Shown piece by piece: positions 34,016 to 41,755 of a stretch of DNA of 64,000 nt (positions within the stretch are counted from its first letter, which is position 1; each line of letters opens with the position of its first letter). The DNA comes from Pelomonas asaccharophilus_A (lineage in GTDB: Bacteria; Pseudomonadota; Gammaproteobacteria; Burkholderiales; Burkholderiaceae_C). Both the position numbers and the translations under genes were made by a program. The notes under the pieces are model-generated. The model was not told where the DNA came from. It did not search any database and worked only from the letters and a program-made list of their open reading frames with translations. The stretch is taken from the NCBI RefSeq assembly GCF_031458115.1, contig NZ_JAVDXV010000008.1, forward strand, positions 186,001 to 250,000. The letters run 5' to 3'.

Positions 34016-36743
34016 AGGATGCATTGACCGAAAGATAACGGCCATACGCATTGGCTACGCCGCCGCTGACGCCCACCTCGGTCTCGTTCGGGTCGAACGG
34101 CGGGCGCGAGTCGGCCAGGTTGCGCACCGTGCCGCTCAGTCGGATGCCCTTGAAGCCCTTGTAGCTGATCGACAGGTCGGCCGTGCGCCAGGCTTTCATG
34201 TGGCACAGATTGCCGTAGCCGGCGGCGGTCAGCGTGCTGTCGCAGCTGCTGTCGGCGTCAAAGCTCTGGAAGCCGCTCTGGTGGTTGCCACTGAGCGTCA
34301 CGGACCAGTCGCCCTGGCTCCAGTTGGCGCTGATCTGCAGTTTGTCGCGCGGCACCTTGTAGTAGCCCAGCGTCTCGATGTCGGGCAGGCCCTCCTCGTA
34401 CTGCTCCTTGCGCGACAGCATGCGCGTGCCCTTCAGGCTCAGCTTCAACCTGCTGTACTCGGCCAGGCCGAGGCGCTGGCTGAACTCGTAGTCCAGGCCG
34501 CCGGCACTGGAGCGGGCGAGATTCTGGTACGGGCGCCGCACCTGGTACACCTGGCCCAGCGTCTCGCCGGCCGACGGCGGCAGGCGCATGACCATGCCAG
34601 GGAACTGGCTTTCACGGTTCAGGATCTCCTGCGCGCTCAGGCGATCCACCTCGCCGCGGCGTTCGATGTACCAGGCGTCCAGCACCACATCCATGCCCTG
34701 AGCTGGCGACAGCAGCAGGCCCAGCGTGTAGGAGTCGGATTTCTCGGGCTTGAGGTTGGGGTTGGCCAGCGACACGGTGGACAGGCTCAGCGAGCAGTTC
34801 GTATTGGCGCTGTTGACGGTGGGGCAGAGCCTCGGGTCGCGATAGCCGGAGCTGAACGAGAACACCGACGAGGTGCTGATCTGCGACAGCGACGGGGCGC
34901 GGAAGCCGTTGGCCCAGGTGCCGCGCACGGCGGCCCAGTCGGACAGCTTGTACTTGGCGCCCAGCTTGGCGGTCACGGCGTTGCCGAAGTCGGTGTAGTG
35001 CTCGGCACGCAGTGCGATCTGTGTCTCCAATCCCTTCGCGAAGGGCAGTGCCAGCTCGGCGTAGGCGGCGCTCACGTTGCGCGAGCCGCGCGCTTCGCCA
35101 ATGCCGCGGCCGATGATGTCGCCGGCGGCGGTGCGCGGGTCGGCAGCGACTTCGAAGTTCTCGTGCCGCAGCTCGGCACCCAGGCCCAGCATCGCGGCAC
35201 CGCCAGTCATGGACCACAGCTCGCGAGAGCCGCGCAAATCCAGCGAACTGGTTGCGGCGGTGCCCCAGTCATTCAGCGCGGGTGACAGGATGGCCAGCAC
35301 CTCGGGGCTGTTCTTGCCGCCGAAACGGTAGCTGCCGTCGGCCAGCACCTTGTTCAGGCCCGACAGGCTGAGGCGGCCGGTGAGCTGCTTGGTGTTCTTC
35401 TGGTAGTGATGCAGCAGGCCGCCGTCGATGTCCCAGCCGGCCAGCGTCATGCTGCCGCTGATCACCGCGCGCACGTTGTCGGCCTGCGTGTGATAGTCAT
35501 AGGGCAGGTCGGCGAAGCGGTAGCGCAGACCCATCACGGTGGGGGCGGTATAGCGGGTGGTCGTGCCGGTGCTGTTGGGCAGCAGCACGGGGTTGCTGGC
35601 GCTGGCCAGGCGCGTGGGGTTGTCGGGGTGGTTGGCCGGCAGCGCCAGGCCCATGAACTGGACGGTCTTGCCTTGCGAGTCGCCCCAGGTGGTCAGCGAC
35701 TCGGTGCGGCTGGTGGGCGAGTCCGTGTAGTCATTCTTCACGCGCGAGGCCATCAGTTCAGCACTGAGCGTCGCACCGCCCACGGCCAGGCTGCCGCGCG
35801 CGAACACGGAGCCGCGCTTCTGGTCGCCGGTGTACTGGGCGTACTGCGTCGAGTCCCACAGGCAGCGCGGTGTCGAAACGGTGGATGAAACCGGGCCCTG
35901 CGTCGCGCAACTGGACGACAGCATGCCTCGGAAGCTGCCGGCCTTGCCGGCGTTGTAGGTATAGAGATTGCCGGGGTAGGAGGAGGTGGAGCTGGGCGTC
36001 AGGCGGCTGTACAGGGTGGTCAGCAGATCGCCGTGCACGAGGTTGGGCGCCTCGTTGATGCCCACGCCATCGCGGATGAAGATCTCGGCGCCCAGCATCA
36101 GGTTGTAGCCATCGCGCGCGATGTCGCCGACGCCCACCATCACGTTGGCGGTCTGGCTCCTGAACAGGCCGTCGAAGCGCTGCTTCGCGTTCGTCTCGAC
36201 AAGAGCGCCCTGGTAGTCGTTGCGCAGGATGATGTTGACGACGCCGGCCAGTGCGTCCGAGCCGTACAGCGACGAGGCACCCGACTTCAGGATCTCCACG
36301 CGCTCGATGGCCGACATCGGGATGGCGTTGACGTTGAACACGGTGGACTGACCGCTGTTGGGGTCCACCACGCCGGCCGGCGCCATGCGGCGGCCGTTGA
36401 TCAACACCAGCGTGGCGGCCGAGCCCATGCCGCGCATGGAGATGGACGCCGTGCCGGCCGCGAAGCCGTTGCCGGTGCCGATGTCGTCCAGGCCGCCGGT
36501 GCCGACGGAGGCATCCATGCGCAGCAACTCGTCCAGCGTCGTGGCGCCGGCGCGCAGGATGTCCTCGCGCTTCAGGATGGTCACGGGCGCCGTGGTTTCG
36601 GTGTCGGTGCGCTTGAGCATCGAGCCAGTCACTTCCACGCGGTCCAGCTTGTTGCCGGAATCAGTGGGTTGCGCGGATTGCGCATGAGCTTGGGACAGCA
36701 GCGCGAGGCTGGCCAGTGCGAGGAGGTGCAGACGAGGCTTCAC
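34005..36743 (-). CDS. TonB-dependent outer-membrane receptor
   Basis: A 912-residue protein with Sec signal (LLALASLALLSQAHAQ), plug domain (VEVTGSMLKRTDTE, ILRAGATTLDELLRMD, VLINGRRMAP, VNAIPMSAIERVEILK with SGASSLYGSDALAGVVNI) and a long beta-barrel. The barrel contains GTWANGFRAPSLSQISTSS and a terminal aromatic strand SVNASYEF. It imports a ligand with TonB energy. The signature of the plug resembles receptors for larger nutrients rather than a clear siderophore class, and the coupled S9 peptidase suggests peptides. Translation starts at GTG 36743 with AGGAA 8 bases upstream. There are 191 bases to the phosphatase gene upstream. Confidence 0.93.
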   Translation of the reverse strand: MKPRLHLLALASLALLSQAHAQSAQPTDSGNKLDRVEVTGSMLKRTDTETTAPVTILKREDILRAGATTLDELLRMDASVGTGGLDDIGTGNGFAAGTASISMRGMGSAATLVLINGRRMAPAGVVDPNSGQSTVFNVNAIPMSAIERVEILKSGASSLYGSDALAGVVNIILRNDYQGALVETNAKQRFDGLFRSQTANVMVGVGDIARDGYNLMLGAEIFIRDGVGINEAPNLVHGDLLTTLYSRLTPSSTSSYPGNLYTYNAGKAGSFRGMLSSSCATQGPVSSTVSTPRCLWDSTQYAQYTGDQKRGSVFARGSLAVGGATLSAELMASRVKNDYTDSPTSRTESLTTWGDSQGKTVQFMGLALPANHPDNPTRLASASNPVLLPNSTGTTTRYTAPTVMGLRYRFADLPYDYHTQADNVRAVISGSMTLAGWDIDGGLLHHYQKNTKQLTGRLSLSGLNKVLADGSYRFGGKNSPEVLAILSPALNDWGTAATSSLDLRGSRELWSMTGGAAMLGLGAELRHENFEVAADPRTAAGDIIGRGIGEARGSRNVSAAYAELALPFAKGLETQIALRAEHYTDFGNAVTAKLGAKYKLSDWAAVRGTWANGFRAPSLSQISTSSVFSFSSGYRDPRLCPTVNSANTNCSLSLSTVSLANPNLKPEKSDSYTLGLLLSPAQGMDVVLDAWYIERRGEVDRLSAQEILNRESQFPGMVMRLPPSAGETLGQVYQVRRPYQNLARSSAGGLDYEFSQRLGLAEYSRLKLSLKGTRMLSRKEQYEEGLPDIETLGYYKVPRDKLQISANWSQGDWSVTLSGNHQSGFQSFDADSSCDSTLTAAGYGNLCHMKAWRTADLSISYKGFKGIRLSGTVRNLADSRPPFDPNETEVGVSGGVANAYGRYLSVNASYEF

Positions 36744-36934
36744 TTGGGGTTCCTGGAGGTTTCTTGTGATGAGGGGACAGGCCGGAAGCGACGGCGCACA
36801 AGCGGCGGATGGGCGCTTGGCGTCGGGCAGCTCGGGCGCTGCGTGATGCAGGAGCTGCGTCGCCTGGGGGGTGCTCCGGGCGACGGCTGGCCTGTCGTGC
36901 GGCTTGTGGCCGCGGTGTGGAAATTCAGACGGTG

Positions 36935-37681
36935 TCAGCGCGGCGACGCGAGCTCGGCACGTGCGCGCTCGATGTCACGCTGGAAGTCGGCATGGCTGTC
37001 CAGCTGCGTGACCACGGCGGTCGCGAGCTGGCGGGCGGCCTCGATGTCGGACGGGAAATGCATGCCACAGACCAGGCGGCTGTCGGCGTACTCGGTTGCA
37101 CGCGTCAGCAGCGCCGGCGCACGTTCGGGCATCACGCGGGCCAGCACCAGTGCTACCGTCCAGCCATAGGCGGCGTGGCCCGAGGGGTAGGACGTGCGGC
37201 GCGTGCCGTCAGGATCGGGGTTGCCGCAGACGTAGATGGCCTGCATGCGCTGGTAGGGGCGGGCGCGTGGATGCGCGGCCTTGGCCGCGAACGCCGGGCC
37301 GCCGACCTGCTTCAGGGACCGATTCAGCAACTGCACGATGGCAGGATGGCCGTCGCGGCGCAGCGCCGTCACACCCAGCGCAGGCGCAAAGCGGTCGTAC
37401 AGCCACTGTGAATCGGCCCGCGCCTGCTCGCGCCGTTCGGCAGAGGCCTGCTGGCGTGCCTGCAGCGCTGCGATGTCATCACGGTCCGTGGCAGAACCGG
37501 GCTCGGGTGGAGGCGGCAGCACCAGCGCGTAGAGCGCGCGAGCGTCGAAGTAGGGCTGCACGTCCTTGTGGCTGATGGGCGGCGACTCCCACTCGGGCGA
37601 GGCGGCGTGGCTGACCGCGCAGACCAGCAGCGAGCAGGCGACCCAGAAACGCCCTAGGGATGGCATGAAGCGTGCATTCAT
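36935..37681 (-). CDS. Class A acid phosphatase (PAP2 superfamily), secreted
   Basis: A 248-residue protein with a Sec signal (FWVACSLLVCAVSHA). It carries the PAP2 phosphatase motif in three parts: KAAHPRARP (K-x6-RP) near residue 136, YPSGHAAYG (PSGH) near residue 167 and SRLVCGMHFPSD (SR-x5-H-x3-D) near residue 202. It should hydrolyse phosphomonoesters in the periplasm. Start may be ATG 37681 or 37666; a 24-base palindrome covers the first. It precedes the TonB receptor and peptidase genes on the same strand and is divergent from a LysR gene, a typical regulator-target arrangement. Confidence 0.9.
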   Translation of the reverse strand: MNARFMPSLGRFWVACSLLVCAVSHAASPEWESPPISHKDVQPYFDARALYALVLPPPPEPGSATDRDDIAALQARQQASAERREQARADSQWLYDRFAPALGVTALRRDGHPAIVQLLNRSLKQVGGPAFAAKAAHPRARPYQRMQAIYVCGNPDPDGTRRTSYPSGHAAYGWTVALVLARVMPERAPALLTRATEYADSRLVCGMHFPSDIEAARQLATAVVTQLDSHADFQRDIERARAELASPR

Positions 37682-37692
37682 GTATGCACGCT
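37669..37692. promoter_or_regulatory. 24-base palindrome, possible operator
   Basis: AGCGTGCAT at 37669-37677 and ATGCACGCT at 37684-37692 form a perfect inverted repeat around TCATGT. It lies at the phosphatase start, in the gap divergent with the LysR gene. A second, GC-rich inverted repeat (GCCCCGG-gtg-CCGGGGC, 37694-37710) follows immediately. Both could bind a regulator; the first does not have the odd-length T-N11-A spacing usual for LysR boxes. Confidence 0.45.
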
Positions 37693-37742
37693 AGCCCCGG
37701 GTGCCGGGGCCGACATGAAGCTTTCTTTGCTAGAGTTTTCCG

Positions 37743-38723
37743 ATGGTTATGCAGGATTCGATGGCGCACGGCTCGGCGCCCAAGCAGGCCGAGGACTTCG
37801 TCGTACAGCGCCTGACCCTGCGACAGCTGCGAGTGCTTCTGGCCCTGGCGGACAAGGGCAGCATCAGTGCCGCGGCCGATGCGCTGCACGTGACGCAGCC
37901 GGCCGTCAGCAAGACGCTCAGCGAGTTGGAGAGCGGCCTGGGACAAACCCTGTTCGTGCGTCGCGGCCGTAGCATCCGTGCGACGGCGCTGTGCGAACGC
38001 CTGCTCTTGCTGGCCCGCAAGCTGCAAGCCGACCTGCGCCGGGGCGGTGAGGAAGTGGCCTCGCTGGCGCGTGGGGTCAGTGGTGATTTGCTGCTAGGGG
38101 CGACCAATGCGGCGCTGGCCGACTTGCTGCCCGACGCTGTCACGGCCTTGAAGACCGAGTCGCCGGGGGTGGCCGTCAGCGTGCGAACCCACTCGTTGGC
38201 GAGCATGTTTGACGACCTGCGCCAGGGGCGCCTGGACCTGGTCATCGCGCGCGTGCAGGGCACCGATGTGCCGGCCGACCTGGAACGCATTCAACTGATG
38301 CATCAGCAGGAGGTGCTGGTCATCAGCCAATGCCATCCGTTGGCGACCAGCCGCCACCTGAGCTGGGAAGTGCTGGCGCAACAGTCGTGGATCTGGCCGC
38401 TGCCGGGTACGCGCATGCGCACGCTGCAGGATGCCAAGTTCCACAGCCTGGACCTGGCGCTGCCCACCAATCTGTTCCAGACCGACGATCTGATGGTGAC
38501 CATCAGCATGATGCGGCGCATGCCGCTGGTGGGCTATCTGCCGGGCAGCATCGCGCGCGTTGCTGCGCGCGAAGGCCATGTGCGCATCCTCGCGCTGGAG
38601 AACGCGCGGCTGCCGCTGGACGAGATGTGCGCCTGGCATATGCGCGAGCCGCAAGGTGAACTGGTGGAGCGATTCAAGCAGCTGCTGTTGGCCGCCGCGG
38701 CACGGCTGGAGAGCGAGACCTGA
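37743..38723 (+). CDS. LysR-family transcriptional regulator
   Basis: A 326-residue regulator. The N-terminal winged helix-turn-helix reads LTLRQLRVLLALADKGSISA and AADALHVTQPAVSKTLSELE, with FVRRGRSIRAT as wing. The C-terminal co-inducer domain begins around residue 110 (GDLLLGATNAALADLLPDAV). It resembles the GbpR/PcaQ-like branch in the VTQPAVSKTL helix and long N-terminus. Target is inferred to be the divergent phosphatase-receptor-peptidase genes. It is followed after 12 bases by a convergent PEP-CTERM gene. Confidence 0.9.
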   Translation: MVMQDSMAHGSAPKQAEDFVVQRLTLRQLRVLLALADKGSISAAADALHVTQPAVSKTLSELESGLGQTLFVRRGRSIRATALCERLLLLARKLQADLRRGGEEVASLARGVSGDLLLGATNAALADLLPDAVTALKTESPGVAVSVRTHSLASMFDDLRQGRLDLVIARVQGTDVPADLERIQLMHQQEVLVISQCHPLATSRHLSWEVLAQQSWIWPLPGTRMRTLQDAKFHSLDLALPTNLFQTDDLMVTISMMRRMPLVGYLPGSIARVAAREGHVRILALENARLPLDEMCAWHMREPQGELVERFKQLLLAAAARLESET

Positions 38724-38735
38724 GTCCCACGAGGT

Positions 38736-39407
38736 TTAGGCTTGTCCGAATCTGGACCAGCGCAGCACGGGAATCAGCCCCAGCGCCAAGAGCAACACGG
38801 TCGATGGCTCCGGCACCGGGGTGGTTTGCACCTCGATGTTGATGGTCTGGCTTGAGAAGCCGCCACCAGTGCTGTAGGTGTCGGTCATGTCGCTGTACGA
38901 GTACTGCCACGACGTGCACTGCAGCGTGATGCCACCACCCGTGTCGATGTTGATGCATTCACGGCTTGCACTTTCGCTGCTGGTGTAGACCGACACGTCG
39001 CTCAGCCACGAACCCGACAACGTCACGGCGTAGTTGCCTGGGGTCGGATACAGCACCGAGAAGTTCCAGGCGCCGCTGTAGCCGCTCCCCGGCGCCGCGG
39101 ACGGCATGTCGATGAAGGTCTGGCCGTCGGCGTAGAGCTGAACCTCCCGCACAGTCTCCTGTTCGGAGCGGTACCAGTTCAGCATCCAGAACTGGGGGCC
39201 CTCCATGGGCGCCGGCTCGTTGAGATCGCTGCCGCCGTCCGAGTACGAATAGCCGGTGACGCTGAATGCGGCGAAGAAGTTGACAGTGCTGCCCTCAACG
39301 ACGGTGGTAGCCCCCGCGCCGAAGGAATCGATCTGGCCGCTTCCCGCCACGGCAAGCATGGGAGCCAACAGCGCGCCCATGACGAAACGATTCCTGGCAG
39401 CGGACAT
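38736..39407 (-). CDS. PEP-CTERM sorting-domain protein
   Basis: A 223-residue secreted protein. The start at ATG 39407 has a perfect GAGGAG six bases upstream and gives a signal peptide (FVMGALLAPMLAVAGSG). The C-terminus is the tripartite exosortase signal: VPEPS with Pro-Glu-Pro at 199-201, the hydrophobic helix TVLLLALGLIPVL, and the basic end RWSRFGQA. The middle is rich in Ser, Gly and Tyr with WNFSVLYPTPGNYAVTLSGSW, resembling a beta-sandwich. It should be exported, cut and perhaps glycosylated or anchored by the exosortase system whose EpsI gene lies at position 1. No recognised function for the body. Confidence 0.88.
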   Translation of the reverse strand: MSAARNRFVMGALLAPMLAVAGSGQIDSFGAGATTVVEGSTVNFFAAFSVTGYSYSDGGSDLNEPAPMEGPQFWMLNWYRSEQETVREVQLYADGQTFIDMPSAAPGSGYSGAWNFSVLYPTPGNYAVTLSGSWLSDVSVYTSSESASRECINIDTGGGITLQCTSWQYSYSDMTDTYSTGGGFSSQTINIEVQTTPVPEPSTVLLLALGLIPVLRWSRFGQA

Positions 39408-39688
39408 GACGGTCTCCTCAAGTTGGAGCCGCAAGGCTAGACGTTCGGTGCCTGGAGATCATCTGACAAGGTAGGGGCTTGGCCTCTGCTGCGCTGACCG
39501 GACGGAGCAGGGGCTCAGGGTCAAACTCACTCGTGCTGATACGCCTGATGTGTCGCTGGCCAGAGTGCTTCGCATCATCACGATTGCCGATGGCGCCGAG
39601 CCAACCATGTAGACATCGGACTCGGCGCGCCACTACGCTGACTGCAATGCCAGCTCATTCAGGGCGGGCCAGGACTAGGAGGCGCCCC
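39408..39688. other. Intergenic region, 281 bases
   Basis: A divergent gap between the PEP-CTERM gene and the membrane protein gene. I see the two Shine-Dalgarno sites (GAGGAG for the minus-strand gene, AGGAGG at 39677-39682 for the plus-strand one) but no clear sigma-70 boxes and no small gene. Confidence 0.4.
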
Positions 39689-40708
39689 ATGCTGGACCCC
39701 GGTTTGTCGATGGCCGGCCTGCGCGAGACCGCTTCGGCGACGCTGCTGTTTGCTGGTACTGCCCTGGTGCTGGCGCTGGTCGTCGCGGTGGTGTTGGGTG
39801 TGCTGGACGAGCTTTTGCTTCGGCGCTGGGTGCATATGCGGGCACTGCGATGGTGGTTGGAGCGCATCGTGCCGAGTGAAGGAAATGACAGCCGAAACGC
39901 CCCCGCCGAACTGGCGAAGCGCAGAGACGAGCTACGCCGGGCTTTCGAGGTGCCGATGATGACGGAGCCCGCCTCGGAGGCCTTGCCCGATCCACGCGAG
40001 AAGCAGGAAGGCGACCCCAGAACAGAGGCGGTTTTCTGGCAATTGGTGACTCCCGTCTCAGGACTGACGTCGAGACAGTTGATGGGCATCCTGTCCTCGA
40101 GCGTGCAGGCAGAGTTGGGCAATCGCTACCCCAGCCCCTTCGTGTGCTGGTTGGCGGCTCTGGGATCGATGCCGATCAAGCCATCGCCATTCCAGGCATT
40201 GAAGCCGTCGAACGATACGGCGGCTGATCCGGACAACAGCGCCGCCCGTGGTGCGCTGCAGGCCTATGCCGAGCGCGCGCTTGACGGCTTGCAAGTGCAA
40301 CTGCTGCGAGCCCGCACCATCTTCCGACACACATTTGCGGCCGTGTTGGTCGTGTGGATGGTGATGCTGCTCGCCGCGCAGGCGAACTCTGAAGCCCAGG
40401 TGCGTGAACAGGACGCTGCGGTAAAACTCGCCGCGCAGACGGCAGCTCGCGAGCAGGCGACGATGGCTGTCCGTGCTGCGGCCAGTGCGCCGGTATCAGC
40501 GAGCAGCCAGTTCGACGCTGCACGGGCCACGTCGTTGCTGGGTGCGCTGACGGAAGAGGAAAAGGCCAGGAAAGATCAGGTGGCCGCCTACAAGGTGCAT
40601 CGACAGCTGTCGATGCTGCTTTACGTGGCTCTCAGCATCGTGGCAACCGCGTTCGTGTCAGTGCTGTCGGCACCTCTGGACCGGCTCACGGCAACGCGCG
40701 CTGGTTGA
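39689..40708 (+). CDS. Unrecognised membrane protein
   Basis: A 339-residue protein I cannot assign to a family. The open frame starts at 39479, but AGGAGG seven bases before ATG 39689 decides the start. There is one hydrophobic segment near residues 19-45 (LLFAGTALVLALVVAVVLGVL). A large polar region with many charged residues follows. A second segment lies near residue 218 (TFAAVLVVWMVMLLAAQA). After it comes an Ala/Gln-rich, probably coiled stretch (NSEAQVREQDAAVKLAAQTA). A last segment near residue 314 (LLYVALSIVATAFVSVLSA) precedes a short tail. Two segments flanking a helical stretch suggest an exposed coiled loop. Three bases separate it from the hydrolase gene, so they form a two-gene operon. 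Confidence 0.65.
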   Translation: MLDPGLSMAGLRETASATLLFAGTALVLALVVAVVLGVLDELLLRRWVHMRALRWWLERIVPSEGNDSRNAPAELAKRRDELRRAFEVPMMTEPASEALPDPREKQEGDPRTEAVFWQLVTPVSGLTSRQLMGILSSSVQAELGNRYPSPFVCWLAALGSMPIKPSPFQALKPSNDTAADPDNSAARGALQAYAERALDGLQVQLLRARTIFRHTFAAVLVVWMVMLLAAQANSEAQVREQDAAVKLAAQTAAREQATMAVRAAASAPVSASSQFDAARATSLLGALTEEEKARKDQVAAYKVHRQLSMLLYVALSIVATAFVSVLSAPLDRLTATRAG

Positions 40709-40711
40709 GCG

Positions 40712-41632
40712 ATGAAGGACGAGAGGGTTCGTCGCTCGGACGTGACGGTCAGTCGCCGTAGCAACCGCGCACCCGTTGCTGATCAGGTTCAGGTGCCACA
40801 CGGCTGGCGCGCACCCAGGCGGGCGGTGGTCCTCATCCATGGCTATCGCACCACCCAGGACAGGGCCGGTGGCAACTACGACGCTTTCCAGGCGCTGTTG
40901 CGAGACACCTTGCCAGACGTGGCGGCACCGATCGACCTCGTGGCCCTCACGTGGCCGGGCGACGGGCCCGTGCCCGGGCTCGACAGGCTGTATTTTGCCA
41001 AGGCCCATGAGCACGCCACCCAGGCTGTCGGACCCATTGCCCGATTTCTGCGAGGTGTAGACAAGAGGGAGGCGCGGGTCGATGGCCCTGAGGCTTGGCA
41101 GGAAGTGGTCATCGTGGCTCATTCGCTGGGGTGCTTCCTGGCGACCGAGGTGGCAAAGGCGCTACTGGAAAGCCCGCAGCCGCGGCCGCAGCTGAAATTG
41201 GTGTTGATGGCTGCGGCGATGCCGGTGCATGGTGATTACGAGACCCTGAAGCAACACAAGGCGCAGTGTGAGGTCTACGTGATGCACTCGCTGAATGACG
41301 AGGCCTTGGGAATGGTTTTCAACGCAGGCTGGCGCATGGTAGAGAGGCGCTGGATTCGGGGCGTGGAAGCGGTGGGCCTCAAAGGCAATCCGGAAGAGGG
41401 CCTATGGGCGGGGAGTCAGGTGATGGAAGGCCATCGTCATGGGCACTATTGGCCGAATGCCGCTTCCGTCAGGCGGGTATGCGTCTTCCTGGGTTGGATC
41501 ACGGAAGAGCAGTTGCGAACCCGTGACGCCGCTGACGCCATGCTGCTGGAGCGCGCACCGCTGCTAGAGCGCGCGACTGCCGAGCGTGTTCTGTACGACT
41601 CGTACGGCGTTTCTTTTCATGGCTTCTTCTGA
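40712..41632 (+). CDS. Alpha/beta hydrolase
   Basis: A 306-residue alpha/beta hydrolase. AVVLIHGYRTTQD near residue 38 is the oxyanion-hole strand and VIVAHSLGCFLA holds the nucleophile Ser-138. Asp-196 in HSLNDEALG and His-243 or His-245 in EGHRHGHYW could complete the triad. It resembles DUF900-type cytosolic hydrolases without signal peptide, although a lipase or esterase role cannot be told apart. It is translated right after the membrane protein gene and probably acts at the membrane with it. It ends in the intergenic duplicated sequence before mpl. Confidence 0.78.
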   Translation: MKDERVRRSDVTVSRRSNRAPVADQVQVPHGWRAPRRAVVLIHGYRTTQDRAGGNYDAFQALLRDTLPDVAAPIDLVALTWPGDGPVPGLDRLYFAKAHEHATQAVGPIARFLRGVDKREARVDGPEAWQEVVIVAHSLGCFLATEVAKALLESPQPRPQLKLVLMAAAMPVHGDYETLKQHKAQCEVYVMHSLNDEALGMVFNAGWRMVERRWIRGVEAVGLKGNPEEGLWAGSQVMEGHRHGHYWPNAASVRRVCVFLGWITEEQLRTRDAADAMLLERAPLLERATAERVLYDSYGVSFHGFF

Positions 41633-41664
41633 TCCAGCCACTGGGCGGCTTCCGCCTCTCGTGA

Positions 41665-41755
41665 CCAAGCTTTGCAACAGCTTGTCGTGAATGCCGCTCC
41701 TCGGGCCTTCAGGCCCGGGCGGCCAAGCTTTGCAACAGCTTGTCGTGAATGCCGC
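41665..41755. repeat. 33-base direct repeat from the mpl 3' end
   Basis: The same 33 bases occur at 41665-41697 and 41723-41755, 58 bases apart. The second copy is the end of mpl (coding GIHDKLLQSL on the minus strand); the first lies beyond its stop codon. Between them is the hairpin CGGGCC-ttca-GGCCCG (41702-41717), whose loop contains the mpl stop. This is a partial tandem duplication. Confidence 0.85.
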
